A DNA stretch of 64,000 nucleotides from a virus, in the IMG/VR virus record IMGVR_UViG_3300031920_000103, positions 47,874 to 111,873 of that record; one strand, given 5' to 3'. The notes below the pieces were generated by a model. The model saw only the letters and a program-made list of their open reading frames with translations. It did no database searches and was not told the origin of the DNA. Position 1 is the first letter of the stretch, and the number at the start of each line of letters is the position of its first letter. The translations under genes and the position numbers were made by a program. This document shows positions 7,924-17,084 of the stretch, one piece after another.

Positions 7924-8384
7924 CCCTTGCGAACCACCGGCAAAAGTTGTGGGGAAACGAGGAAAGTACCTGAATCTAAAGCGGCACCGACCACTTGGAT
8001 CACGGCCTCCGCGCCAACGCCGGGCAATGGTGGCGTGTCTGTGATCTTCGAGTCAGCGCCAACGTAGTACCGCGCGGGTGGCGTCAGACCGCTAGCTAGG
8101 ATCTCGCCAAATATCTGCACGAGGCAAGTTGTCGCGGTTGGCTTTCGCACGAGCAAACCGATCGCCGGCATGGTCGCTCTGTCTGTTATGTCAACCTTAG
8201 TCACTTGCCGCACGCCCGCGATTAGATCGCCGGTGACGTAAACGAAATGCCCTAGCGCGTCGGTTGCTAGGCAGTCCGCTTGGAAGTACCGCCCGCGCGC
8301 AAACTGCTCTTCGTCCGATACAGAATCGAACGTGTCGAGTTCGCGGATCGAATCGAAGCGCAGTAGTGGTCGAGGTGGTGCCAC
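7920..8384 (-). CDS. Hypothetical beta-rich structural protein
   Basis: 154 residues from a GTG start. The pattern ATDALGHFVYVTGD, QVTKVDITDRATMPAIGLLV, LVQIFGEILASGL, ARYYVGADSKIT is a small beta-barrel-like phage protein, similar in style to capsid or tail decoration proteins that carry a metastable V-G-D-x-G core. It is followed by an ATGA-coupled DG-domain gene. Not assigned to a named family. Confidence 0.75.
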   Translation of the reverse strand: MAPPRPLLRFDSIRELDTFDSVSDEEQFARGRYFQADCLATDALGHFVYVTGDLIAGVRQVTKVDITDRATMPAIGLLVRKPTATTCLVQIFGEILASGLTPPARYYVGADSKITDTPPLPGVGAEAVIQVVGAALDSGTFLVSPQLLPVVRKG

Positions 8385-8443
8385 GTCCGCATCCTAACCA
8401 ATTCGATCGAGGGGTACACCCTTAACCGTCATAGGATGAGGCC

Positions 8444-8737
8444 CTAGGCAATTGTGGTGGGGGGTTGCTCGCTCAAAGAGCGAGATCTAGTCGGCACAGT
8501 GTCGCCAATTTTCTTGGCTAGTTGGCGGTGCCGATAGGTGCACTCTTCCATGCCGACATAGCATTGCGCGGTGCGCTCTTCGAGTGCGGCCAATCGTGCT
8601 TCTGCGGCAAGGCCGATCTTTGGTTTGTTGGGGCTGGGAATCGTGCGATCCTCCAACACCTCGCGCCGGGATATTTCGTCCTCGGGCAGCGAGTCAAAGT
8701 CAAGTGCGGGCTGTGCCATGCTCAGAGAACCTTTCAT
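8444..8737 (-). CDS. Small charged protein, partly helical
   Basis: 97 residues if started at 8737 (ATGA overlap with the upstream gene). An internal ATG at 8717-8719 with AAAGG upstream would give 91 residues starting MAQPALDF and is equally good. The sequence holds a helix (AAEARLAALEERTAQ) and a CYVGMEECTYRHRQLAKK segment. Lies just downstream of a TM/coiled-coil gene. Function unknown. Confidence 0.6.
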   Translation of the reverse strand: MKGSLSMAQPALDFDSLPEDEISRREVLEDRTIPSPNKPKIGLAAEARLAALEERTAQCYVGMEECTYRHRQLAKKIGDTVPTRSRSLSEQPPTTIA

Positions 8738-9033
8738 CTACCGTACCGGCGTTCCATCGAGGTAAGAACCTCGTTTTGCGCCCTCGAAAGTTCGTAGTGT
8801 TGTTGCATCCACGTTTCTGCTTTGGTGATGTAGCGCTCTTCGAGTGCCATCATCTCTGACTTGTGCTCACCCGCTAGAGTTGTGAGGCGCGCCGCGTGCT
8901 CTTTGTGTAGCTCGTCTTTTTCGTCGTTAAGAGTTTTGTTCTCGCGGTCTTTGCGCCACGCAACAGCCATCGCCAACAACGCGATTATGCCGAGTACCCC
9001 GTACTCCAAAAACTTCGAGATGATCTCTTGCAT
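8734..9033 (-). CDS. Small single-TM coiled-coil protein
   Basis: 99 residues: N-terminal membrane span at about 10-26 (YGVLGIIALLAMAVAW) and then a long charged helix (KTLNDEKDELHKEHAARL and on) likely to form a coiled coil. This layout recurs in many phages as an i-spanin-like or holin-associated protein. It heads a two-gene set with the downstream charged protein. The 115 bases upstream contain a TATAAA element on the minus strand but no convincing -35. Confidence 0.7.
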   Translation of the reverse strand: MQEIISKFLEYGVLGIIALLAMAVAWRKDRENKTLNDEKDELHKEHAARLTTLAGEHKSEMMALEERYITKAETWMQQHYELSRAQNEVLTSMERRYGR

Positions 9034-9148
9034 GATGCTGTGCCACTTTATACACCTGTCGTAGTAAGTCTACACCAAACAGATAGACTTGCGGGGGGCG
9101 GTAAGTTGTCGCGTTTGGATCAACTTGCAAACGTTGCAAAGCTAGCTA

Positions 9149-10909
9149 TTACCCAATCGCGGGAAGCGTGTACCGAACCACGATGCCGTAAACGTCGTGT
9201 GTGTTGCCGGGCGTGCCCGCTACGTCGGTGTCTTGCGCGTGCACCGTCACGTAATATTGGCGCAATACATTGCTGACCGTTTCGGCCCCGACGTTTGGGG
9301 TCGTCTGTAAAATCGCTCCGATGCCGGTAAACAGCGCGTCTGACCTCAACCGGGTGTTGATAAAGTCGACTAGCTCTGTGCCTACCATGGTGGTGTCTTG
9401 CCGGTGCGATCGAATGCTGATCTGCGTGGCGGAACTGTTGCCGTCTGTAGACGTGCCGAGAACGTACACGCGATTTATCGTCGCGCCTTGCGGCAGCCCG
9501 TTGAGCGCGAACACAAGTGCGTGCGACCTAGTTACGCTGCTCGTTACGCGCCAGAATCTACGCGTGCCGTTTGCGTTCCATGTCCATGAGCCGCCGCCGC
9601 CGCCCGGAGACCCCGAACTTTCTTGGCCCGCGCCCATGTCAGCGCGGAAGTAGCGTTGGCCGCCGCGTACAGTGTTGGCAATACCAGTCAGGGCGAGTCC
9701 TAGGTTAGTGATGCCGCCATAGTCGAGCCCTAGCGAGGTGCCCATGCCTAGTAGACCGACGCCGCCCCAGTTGCTCGCGACCGTCTCCGATGCAAGGTCT
9801 GCTATAATACCATCAGCGCGGCTTTGCACACCCTCGCTAGGGCGTACATGCCCGCCTATTGTTGACTCCCAAGTCGGGGCGGCCGGCAAACCAACCTTGT
9901 TGCCACCGTTTACGCTACCAAGGTCAGCGATTATGCCGTCAACGCGACCCTGCACGCCCTCTGCGGCACGTGTAGCGGCGTCAAACCACGCGGAGGAAAC
10001 CGGCAGCCCAATCTTTGCCGCGCCGCTTGCTGCGGCTAGGTCGGTAATGATCCCGTCCGTTCTCGCCTTTAGGGTTTCGGCGATCCTGCTAGTCGCGTCA
10101 TTCCATGCGGGCGACGCGTCTGCCTTAATTTTTGCGGAGCCCGCGCCCGTTGCTAGGTCCGTGATGATCTTGTCAAGCTGCAACTCGACGCTAGTTGCCC
10201 CGTTAAGAGTTCCATCCGCCCAAGCGCCACCGCCCGCGTAGCCGATTAGACCACTGCCCGAGTTTACGAAATCGTTGATCTGATCTTGGAACGCTTGCAG
10301 CGTCGGCAACACAGTGCCGTTGCGCGAATTGTTCGGTGCTCCGGTGATAACGAAAACGTCTTGCCTACGCGTTAGCGAATCGATGTCAGCGTTTACGATC
10401 ACGCTCTGCCCAAACACAAAAGTGATGTCCGCTAGTAGCAGTTGATCGGGGCGCAGCGCAGTAGCGACCTCAAGACCGGAAACAGCTTCCGCGCCCTGCA
10501 CGACGTTGAACTTGTAAGACTCGGAACGCTCAAAGAAAACTTGCGCGGTGTTGCCGTCAGTGCGTGGGTCGGAAAGAAGACGATCGAACTCGACGAAAAT
10601 GCTGACGATCTTTGCGTTGCCCGGTGTCGTTACCGACGTTGCGTTTGTGAACTCGTCAGCGGAGCAATCCACTGCCTGCTCTGACGCCCACGAAACGCGA
10701 CGCCCTTGCTGATCGTAGCAAAGGCCGGGGCCGGCTACGTCAACGCTTAGCGAAGTTGTAAGCCGCTCGCTAACCTCGCCGCCTTGGAAAACTCCGATAA
10801 GGTTTTGATCAGCTATTAACGCGCGTTGCGCTACCTCCGAATGATCAAACCCCTCATCAAGTTCTGCCTCGGTGAGTAGCTGACGAAAGTAGTAGTCTTT
10901 GCGATCCAT
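9149..10909 (-). CDS. Tail fibre protein, paralogue 1
   Basis: 586 residues. The first 230 residues closely match the gene upstream (10911-12419): DRKDYYFRQLLTEAELDEGF, VDVAGPGLCYDQQGRRVSW, TRRQDVFVITGAPNNSRNGT. Then come four repeats of about 40 residues with the core GIITDLA..GAAKIG..AW, a Gly/Ser linker (GSPGGGGGSWTWNANGT) and a unique C-terminal domain of about 150 residues. A conserved base, repeat shaft and variable tip is the normal design of a receptor-binding fibre. It starts one base after the upstream stop. Confidence 0.85.
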   Translation of the reverse strand: MDRKDYYFRQLLTEAELDEGFDHSEVAQRALIADQNLIGVFQGGEVSERLTTSLSVDVAGPGLCYDQQGRRVSWASEQAVDCSADEFTNATSVTTPGNAKIVSIFVEFDRLLSDPRTDGNTAQVFFERSESYKFNVVQGAEAVSGLEVATALRPDQLLLADITFVFGQSVIVNADIDSLTRRQDVFVITGAPNNSRNGTVLPTLQAFQDQINDFVNSGSGLIGYAGGGAWADGTLNGATSVELQLDKIITDLATGAGSAKIKADASPAWNDATSRIAETLKARTDGIITDLAAASGAAKIGLPVSSAWFDAATRAAEGVQGRVDGIIADLGSVNGGNKVGLPAAPTWESTIGGHVRPSEGVQSRADGIIADLASETVASNWGGVGLLGMGTSLGLDYGGITNLGLALTGIANTVRGGQRYFRADMGAGQESSGSPGGGGGSWTWNANGTRRFWRVTSSVTRSHALVFALNGLPQGATINRVYVLGTSTDGNSSATQISIRSHRQDTTMVGTELVDFINTRLRSDALFTGIGAILQTTPNVGAETVSNVLRQYYVTVHAQDTDVAGTPGNTHDVYGIVVRYTLPAIG

Positions 10910-10910
10910 T

Positions 10911-12419
10911 TTAAGATACCAATTCTTTGTACGAGTACAGACCGTGCGTTATGGTGCACGCCGCACCAGTAGTGTAAACCTCTATGCAGTACCTACGCGT
11001 AAAGCCGTTCACGCTCTGAGACAAGCCAGACTGCGAAAGGCCGAGACCGGCTAGCGACCCCGTTTGTTGGGCACCTACAGTTTCTCGGCCCGTGCCCATC
11101 GCGATAATCCTTGCACTCGCAGAACCGGTACCGACAAGCCGAAACCCGGTAATCACGCAAGGGGACGGCAGCGAGATAGGAATAAACAGCACCGTGCTCC
11201 CAGCGGGTGCGCTCCACCCGGCGATGTCTTGCGTGACCTCCGTATGCACCCACGGGGCGTTGCCCCCGTACGACGCCATTAGCTGATCGCGAGCGGCTTC
11301 TAGTTGTAGTGTTGCGCTAACCTCGCGCCCTAGATGCGTCTCGATCGATTCGAGTGTCTGTTGCACAGATTCGCCGGCTGTGATCAACCCGGTTGCGCCG
11401 GATGCAACGCCGATGCGGGCAGCACCGGCGTTCGCCACAAGGTCAGAGATGATCGAGTCTAGCCGCTGGTCTACTCGCTCTGCGGGATTTGCGGTTGCGT
11501 CGTGCCAAGCCGGCCCGATAGCGGTTAGAATCTTCGCGGCACCCGCACCGGTCGCTAGGTCGGCGACTATCGACTCTACCCGTTGGCCTAGCTGCTCTGC
11601 GGGGTTCGTTGTTCCGTCAGCCCAAGCCGTACCCGCAGCGATTGCGATTTTTGCGGAGCCCGCGCCCGTTGCTAGGTCTGCAATGATTTTATCAAGCTGC
11701 AACTCAACAGTCGTTGCGGGGTTGGTTGTGCCATCCGCCCAAGCGCCACCGCCCGCGTATCCGATGCCGGCGTTAAGAATAGTGTTTACTTGGTCTTGGA
11801 ACGCTTGCAGCGCGTCGTTAGGCGTTCCGGCGCGTTGGTTGTTTGGCGTGCCCGTAAGCACAAACGTGTCCTGCCTCCGCGTGATGTCAATGTCTGCGTC
11901 GAGGATCGCAGCTTGCGCAGTGATCAGCGTGATGTCGCAAAGCAGGATTTGACCGACGCGTAAAGCGGGTGCGACCTCGCCGCCCGCCGCAACCGTAGCG
12001 CCGGCGACCACGTTTATTTTGAATGACTCCGCGCGATCGAAAAAGATCGTTGCGCCGTTCCCGTCAACTCGCGAGTCAGACAGAGTGCGCGTGAACTCCG
12101 CGAACACAGAAATAATACGCGCGTTGCCACCACCGACCACAAAGGTTAGATTGCCGTCCTCGTCCGTTGAGCAATCGAGGCTTTGTGTTGGCGACCAAAA
12201 GATCCGTTGGCCAGCTTGGTCGTAAATCACTGCGGGGCCGGCAACGTCAACCGTCAGGTTTGGCACCGCCGCCTCTGCTACGCCTGCACCCTGAAAAATA
12301 CCGACCAACCTTTGATCGGAAATTGCCAGACGATCGGCGGCTTCCAATTGGTCAAATCCTGCGTCGAGTTCCGACTCAGTTACCAGTTGTTTGAAGTAGT
12401 AATTTTTTCGATCAGCCAT
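10911..12419 (-). CDS. Tail fibre protein, paralogue 2
   Basis: 502 residues. N-terminal 230 residues are paralogous to the gene downstream (MADRKNYYFKQLVTESELDA, then VDVAGPAVIYDQAGQRIFW). Three to four 40-residue repeats follow (KIIADLATGAGSAKI, SIVADLATGAGAAKI, SIISDLVANAGAARI), then a tip domain unlike that of paralogue 1. It follows the tail protein I gene, the usual site for P2/Mu-like fibres. Tandem duplication with different tips suggests dual receptor use; that is inference. Confidence 0.85.
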   Translation of the reverse strand: MADRKNYYFKQLVTESELDAGFDQLEAADRLAISDQRLVGIFQGAGVAEAAVPNLTVDVAGPAVIYDQAGQRIFWSPTQSLDCSTDEDGNLTFVVGGGNARIISVFAEFTRTLSDSRVDGNGATIFFDRAESFKINVVAGATVAAGGEVAPALRVGQILLCDITLITAQAAILDADIDITRRQDTFVLTGTPNNQRAGTPNDALQAFQDQVNTILNAGIGYAGGGAWADGTTNPATTVELQLDKIIADLATGAGSAKIAIAAGTAWADGTTNPAEQLGQRVESIVADLATGAGAAKILTAIGPAWHDATANPAERVDQRLDSIISDLVANAGAARIGVASGATGLITAGESVQQTLESIETHLGREVSATLQLEAARDQLMASYGGNAPWVHTEVTQDIAGWSAPAGSTVLFIPISLPSPCVITGFRLVGTGSASARIIAMGTGRETVGAQQTGSLAGLGLSQSGLSQSVNGFTRRYCIEVYTTGAACTITHGLYSYKELVS

Positions 12420-12434
12420 ATCAGCGCCTTGATG

Positions 12435-13778
12435 TTAGTGGAGTTCCCAAGTATCGCCAAGCCCAGAAGTGCCAAGCTCTAGGTGGTTAGGATCGATCGT
12501 GGGTTCAATGATCGATCCTAGGTGCGTATGCGCCGGTTTCATTAGGTTTGCTAGTTCGGTTATTTGTGTGCGTTGCGTGTCCGTTAGGGCAACCGGGGAT
12601 TGCACTGTGAAGGTGTAGCGCGCCGCCGATGAGCTAGGGGCGAGCACAAAGTCAAACCCTAGCTCGCTCTCGCCTAGCGATCCGCTCGTGCCCAAGTACG
12701 GCACGCAAGTAACCTCGACGCCCACGAAAAAACGTACCGCGTTCTCGACACCCACGCACGTGCCCTTTTGCTTGTACAGCGGTACAAGGATCGAAATCAG
12801 TCTGCGTTGATCGATGTCGGATAGCTCAAAGTTAAACGGGTTGCCTAGGTCGCACAACATGCCGGTCAGCCAAGGCTCGTCGGCTAAATCCGGATCGATG
12901 ATATCTGAGAACGCGTCGATGTCCGCTAGGATCAGATTCACAACGTCTTGCAGGCAAAGAATGAACCTATGCAGATCGCCGGTCGCGTCCTCTTGCCTGT
13001 TTATGCGCGGAAGCATCCGCCACAATTCCCAGTTGCGGCCGGCGGGTATGGTGGGCACAAACGAATCGAAAAGAGCGGTGTGGTCAGGCGGTAAAACTAC
13101 GTTGCCGGAAACATCCGCCGCGTTTACTACAGACACCAAATACGGAACGCCGATACTTAGATCGATGTCAGTCGTAACGTCGACTGACGTTGTTGTTACC
13201 GACTCGACAGAGATCGCGGTTGCCGTTACGGCGGGAAGAGTTTGTGGCGCAAACGAGTAGTTTGCGGGGTTCATTGCGTCGTTTGAATTAGCCCCGAGAA
13301 CTTGCAACATAGCCTCGTTGAAAGTAACGCGAACAACGTTTAGCGATTGCGCTTCTGCGCTCGCAACCTGTGGCGGTGTCGTGTCCTCGACGTTGAACTC
13401 GTAAGTCTCGTCGAGCGATGTTAGGCCGGCAGACGTGCCCGTTGCTCTAACTGCGATCGTCGCATCGCTGGTAAAGTCGATCGTCGGATCGATTGTGACC
13501 TGCAAAGTGTTCGCGTCGACCGCAGCCGTGCCGGATCCGCCTCCGTTCCAACCAACAGCAAAACCGCCCGCGAGTGTCCACGCCGATACGCCGTCAATTA
13601 GAACCCCCGCAGTGTCTAGGGAAAACCCCGAGGCAACAGCGATGTCGAGAACAACAAGCGCGTCTTTCGCTACGTTATCCTCAAGCGGTGCCGGTGCTTG
13701 GTTCATGAGCACAACGTCAGCGGGTGCGCTCAGCGCGAGGTCGTCAAGATAGACGGCGGGTAGTGTTACGAAAGCCAC
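12435..13778 (-). CDS. Baseplate tail protein I (gpI-like) with N-terminal Ig-like domains
   Basis: 447 residues. Residues about 240-365 carry the phage tail protein I pattern: NWELWRMLPRINRQED, HRFILCLQDVVNLILADID, DEPWLTGMLCDLGNPF and RRLISILVPLYKQKGTCVG. The N-terminal 240 residues are beta-rich Ig/cadherin-like domains, an addition not found in P2 gpI. The protein should sit at the baseplate periphery and link it to fibres, as in P2 and Mu; it precedes the two fibre genes. Confidence 0.85.
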   Translation of the reverse strand: MAFVTLPAVYLDDLALSAPADVVLMNQAPAPLEDNVAKDALVVLDIAVASGFSLDTAGVLIDGVSAWTLAGGFAVGWNGGGSGTAAVDANTLQVTIDPTIDFTSDATIAVRATGTSAGLTSLDETYEFNVEDTTPPQVASAEAQSLNVVRVTFNEAMLQVLGANSNDAMNPANYSFAPQTLPAVTATAISVESVTTTSVDVTTDIDLSIGVPYLVSVVNAADVSGNVVLPPDHTALFDSFVPTIPAGRNWELWRMLPRINRQEDATGDLHRFILCLQDVVNLILADIDAFSDIIDPDLADEPWLTGMLCDLGNPFNFELSDIDQRRLISILVPLYKQKGTCVGVENAVRFFVGVEVTCVPYLGTSGSLGESELGFDFVLAPSSSAARYTFTVQSPVALTDTQRTQITELANLMKPAHTHLGSIIEPTIDPNHLELGTSGLGDTWELH

Positions 13779-14231
13779 TTAGACTAGCTCCAATCGGATC
13801 GCAACGGTGTGGTCGCCAACGTAGGCTGACACGTTCGCCGTCAGGGTTGTGTCGATCACTGCGTCGGCACCAAATGTTCTGCTAGCGTGCTCGACCGCGC
13901 CAACGCGTAGCGATATTTTCCACCCGGAAGTTCCCGCCGCGATTTCTGCGGGTCCGCGAATTTGCATGGGCACGTGAAAATAGCTTTCGATATCGAAATC
14001 GCCGATCTGCGTTACCTCGATGTAGTCGCCCACCGCAAGCTCTGCGAGGTGCTCGGGTGCCGCGCCGTCGATACCCAAGCAAAAAGTGTAGTCGCCCTCT
14101 ACGGCCGGCTGACCGTTCGGATCGACGCGCCCTTGTTGCCTGCCGAATAGCATATCCCACGGGGAAACGCCGGGCTCACCACCAACGCCGGTGCCCCAAC
14201 TACTGCCCCACGGTGCGACTGCCCACCCCAC
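13779..14231 (-). CDS. Hypothetical beta-rich virion protein
   Basis: 150 residues from GTG. The N-terminus is Gly/Trp-rich (MGWAVAPWGSSWGTGVGG), followed by beta strands (DYIEVTQIGDFDIESYFHV, GWKISLRVGAVEHASR, DHTVAIRLELV). The Gly/Trp start resembles short attachment tails of appendage proteins. Lies between the long fibre gene and gpI. Family not recognised. Confidence 0.75.
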   Translation of the reverse strand: MGWAVAPWGSSWGTGVGGEPGVSPWDMLFGRQQGRVDPNGQPAVEGDYTFCLGIDGAAPEHLAELAVGDYIEVTQIGDFDIESYFHVPMQIRGPAEIAAGTSGWKISLRVGAVEHASRTFGADAVIDTTLTANVSAYVGDHTVAIRLELV

Positions 14232-14232
14232 C

Positions 14233-16317
14233 TTATGCGATTACCTTAGCCGTGATGTCGGAGCCGGCTAGGATGCCCGCAGCTACGTTGCTCAGGAACA
14301 CGAGGCTAGTCAGGTTCGCTGTAGCGTCGTCGTACACGCCGGCACCCGCTTGGTAGTCCATAACGTCGCCGGCGTCTCGCGACCCGGTGAAGTGATAGCG
14401 ACGCTTCGTACTGACCCCGTTTGTGGTTCTGGCTGCGTGCAGGATCATTTTGAAGTGCAAAGCGTGGTACGTCGCAGCCGCAACAGTCCAGCTAGACAAA
14501 CGCCATGTCGTAGCCTCAGCAATAACCGACGAGCCTTTGTGCTGCGATGATTTTAGGTTGGTGGTTACATTGTTAGGGCGCACAACGATGTTGCCTACAC
14601 CCAACGCCAACAACAGTCGCCCGGTTATTTCGTACACGGAGTCTGCGTCTCCGTCGAGCCCTGTCAGAGTTACACTCGTGGCGGCGGTCCCCACGACTAC
14701 ACTGATCGGGGACGGGCCTCGCAAGTCTGCTACCGTTACTCGCCTCTTACCGAAGGTCGCCGCGCTGTCCTCTAACAAGAGTAGGTCTGCGCCATCTAAC
14801 GGCGCAGCCTTTGGCCCAATACCGTTAAACTCGTTGCTTATGTTTCCGTGAATAGCCGCCGGGTCAGAGGGTGCGGGTAGTGCGCTTATGAGCGCCTTCT
14901 TTTTTAGAAAAGAGTCAGCGCTATCCTCAATTAAGATAATGTCTGAGCCAAGTGGTGATGCCTTAGTTGTTATCGCGTTGATCTCACCGCCCGCAGTATC
15001 GTGAATAGCGGAAGTGTCTACACCGTCGCCGCTTAGCATAGAGCTAAGAGTTGTTCGCTTTTTGGCGAAAGCCGCTGCGCTATCCTCGATCAGAATAACG
15101 TCGGCAGAAACAGCGTTAGGCTTGAGCGCAATAGCATTGATCTCACCAGCAACATCGTCGTGGATCGCTGTGCCCCCACCGCCAGCGATTAGGTCTGCTA
15201 CCGTTACTCGCCTCTTCCCAAATGTAGCTTCGCTGTCCTCTAACAAGAGCAGGTCATCACCTACCGGTACGGCCTTCGGCCCAATACCGTTAAACTCGTT
15301 GCTTATGTTTCCGTGAATAGCCGCCGGGTCAGAGGGTGCGGGTAGTGCGCTTATGAGCGCCTTCTTTTTTAGAAAAGAGTCAGCGCTATCCTCAATTAAG
15401 ATAATGTCTGAGCCAAGTGGTGATGCCTTAGTTGTTATCGCGTTGATCTCACCGCCCGCAGTATCGTGAATAGCGGAAGTGTCTACACCGTCGCCGCTTA
15501 GCATAGAGCTAAGAGTTGTTCGCTTTTTGGCGAAAGCCGCTGCGCTATCCTCGATCAGAATAACGTCGGCAGAAACAGCGTTAGGCTTGAGCGCAATAGC
15601 ATTGATCTCACCAGCAACGTTGTCATGTATAGCGGTAGTGTCTGTGCGGTTATCCGTTAGGCGCGGGTCATTTGTATCAATTAGATCCGCGTCGCTTATT
15701 TTAGAGTTGAGGTTGATCAGCGTATCGGGGTCGTGGTCTGCGCCACCTAGCGCGTGGTTTGCGATCCCTGTGTCCGCTTGCCAAGTTGCGTTCGTTGGGC
15801 TTGTCGCTTTTAGAACTTGCCCCATCGTCGGAGGCACCGCAGCGTTGACAATAACGGGTGCGCCTGTGGTCGATAGTGCGTCAGCCGAGCCGCCCGTAGC
15901 GACCGCATCTAGTGCCCTCATACCCGCCACGAAATCGGGGTGGTACGAATCCTCGTTGCCGCCCTCGTTATAGTCGCCGCTCTGCTCGTTTAGTCCGGGC
16001 AAACGCATACCGGAATTCGGCAACGCAACAGCGACAAGAATTTTTGCGCGGTAGTTATTGTCAACGATAACGTCGACCGTGTACGTGCCTGTTACGTCCA
16101 TCACGAGCGCGGGTGTTGCCGTCAGCGGGTCTGTTAGAACCGCAGCCGATAGCGGGGGTCTGTCTGACAGAAACCAAGCGTGAGACGCCGCCCCGTTCGC
16201 AACCTCAAGGTCAGCAAAAGCGCAAGACTCCCCAATGCCAAAATCTTTGCGGCCCTCGCCCTGCGTGCCTACGCCCGCAATGGATCCTGTGGTCTGAATT
16301 ATCGGTTTTGCTGACAT
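14233..16317 (-). CDS. Tail fibre with long internal duplication
   Basis: 694 residues. An N-terminal beta domain (about 1-110) leads into a repeat array: AIHDDVAGEINAIALKPN, VILIEDSAAAFAKKRT, AIHDTAGGEINAI, IILIEDSADSFLKKK and AIHGNISNEFNGIGPKA, repeated with small changes. Two blocks are identical at DNA level over 341 bases. The C-terminal 130 residues (VYEITGRLLLALG, STKRRYHFTGSRD) form a separate beta tip. It is therefore a repeat-shaft fibre whose length has changed by recent duplication. Confidence 0.85.
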   Translation of the reverse strand: MSAKPIIQTTGSIAGVGTQGEGRKDFGIGESCAFADLEVANGAASHAWFLSDRPPLSAAVLTDPLTATPALVMDVTGTYTVDVIVDNNYRAKILVAVALPNSGMRLPGLNEQSGDYNEGGNEDSYHPDFVAGMRALDAVATGGSADALSTTGAPVIVNAAVPPTMGQVLKATSPTNATWQADTGIANHALGGADHDPDTLINLNSKISDADLIDTNDPRLTDNRTDTTAIHDNVAGEINAIALKPNAVSADVILIEDSAAAFAKKRTTLSSMLSGDGVDTSAIHDTAGGEINAITTKASPLGSDIILIEDSADSFLKKKALISALPAPSDPAAIHGNISNEFNGIGPKAVPVGDDLLLLEDSEATFGKRRVTVADLIAGGGGTAIHDDVAGEINAIALKPNAVSADVILIEDSAAAFAKKRTTLSSMLSGDGVDTSAIHDTAGGEINAITTKASPLGSDIILIEDSADSFLKKKALISALPAPSDPAAIHGNISNEFNGIGPKAAPLDGADLLLLEDSAATFGKRRVTVADLRGPSPISVVVGTAATSVTLTGLDGDADSVYEITGRLLLALGVGNIVVRPNNVTTNLKSSQHKGSSVIAEATTWRLSSWTVAAATYHALHFKMILHAARTTNGVSTKRRYHFTGSRDAGDVMDYQAGAGVYDDATANLTSLVFLSNVAAGILAGSDITAKVIA
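14813..15153. repeat. Perfect 341-base direct repeat, copy 1 (inside fibre gene)
   Basis: Identical base for base with 15278-15618 by direct reading; copies are offset by 465 bases and flanked by further diverged similarity. In frame within the 694-residue fibre gene, so it duplicates 155 codons of shaft. Confidence 0.95.
15278..15618. repeat. Perfect 341-base direct repeat, copy 2 (inside fibre gene)
   Basis: Second copy of 14813-15153. The offset of 465 is a multiple of three, so loss or gain of a unit keeps the frame open. Confidence 0.95.
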
Positions 16318-16339
16318 GGTTCTAGTCCTTAATGATCTA

Positions 16340-17065
16340 TCAGAGCTGACGCGAAACGGTTACGTGGTCGAAAAAGCCGCGCCGCGCTACGTCGGCGGTC
16401 TGGAATGCGTAGCCCGCGCGCCCGTCCGCGTATGGGGCTGACCCGGAGTTGGCCCCGATCGCGTCGTCGATGTACGCGCGCCCGGTGTCGGGTGCCGGTG
16501 TCCACTCCATTCCGGGGATCTCTTCCCAGACCGGAGCCCCAACCGCGTTCGCATCGAGGTCAGAGGCGAACGCTAAGAGCACTACGTCGCCGTTTAGGTT
16601 CGCCACCATGTCTAGGCGCAGATGCAGCCAAGTGCCGGCAGGATAGCTTAGCGTGCCCTTAGCGAGCACGCCGTTTGTGCCGGGGTCGTCGCTTGGGATC
16701 CCGCCGTTGATCGCACCCTTGCGCAGCACGATATGGTGCGGGGCCTCGTCGGACATTCCGAGCGAGTAACCTAGATCGGACACGTCAAACCCTTGCAATC
16801 CGATAAAAAGGAACGGGGAAAATCCGGCGTTGCCGCCACTAACCGCGCGCTGTACCGCGCCGGTGATACGGCCGCCCTTTGCCATGGGTGCAAAGTTTGC
16901 CAAGTTGGTAAATCTCCCAACTGTGCCCGGTGTCGCGGTTATAGAGTTGAACCCAAACACGAAACTGCCGCCTCCGTTTGGTGGGACGAATCCGGCGGAT
17001 GCGCCGCGCAATACGTCGCCCGTGCTTAGTGAGCTTGCTAGCTCGGTCCAATCTGCTTCAGCCAT
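16340..17065 (-). CDS. Lectin-like appendage protein, paralogue A
   Basis: 241 residues, clearly paralogous to the next gene (17085-17831): shared NFAPMAKGGRITGAVQRA, FLFIGLQG, GTWLHLRLDMVANLNGD, RAYIDDAIGANSGSAPY and GRAGYAFQTADVARRGFFD. The closing G-R-A-G-(Y/F)-A-F strand and the LHLRLDMV strand are like concanavalin/LamG jelly rolls. Predicted glycan-contact or structural role at the baseplate; function not established. Confidence 0.8.
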   Translation of the reverse strand: MAEADWTELASSLSTGDVLRGASAGFVPPNGGGSFVFGFNSITATPGTVGRFTNLANFAPMAKGGRITGAVQRAVSGGNAGFSPFLFIGLQGFDVSDLGYSLGMSDEAPHHIVLRKGAINGGIPSDDPGTNGVLAKGTLSYPAGTWLHLRLDMVANLNGDVVLLAFASDLDANAVGAPVWEEIPGMEWTPAPDTGRAYIDDAIGANSGSAPYADGRAGYAFQTADVARRGFFDHVTVSRQL

Positions 17066-17084
17066 TTCTGTCCTCTTTTTCCTA

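Noticed and set aside
14233-16317. CRISPR-like regular repeats in the fibre gene
   Set aside because: Repeats are long, coding and in frame, without spacers; no cas genes in the window.
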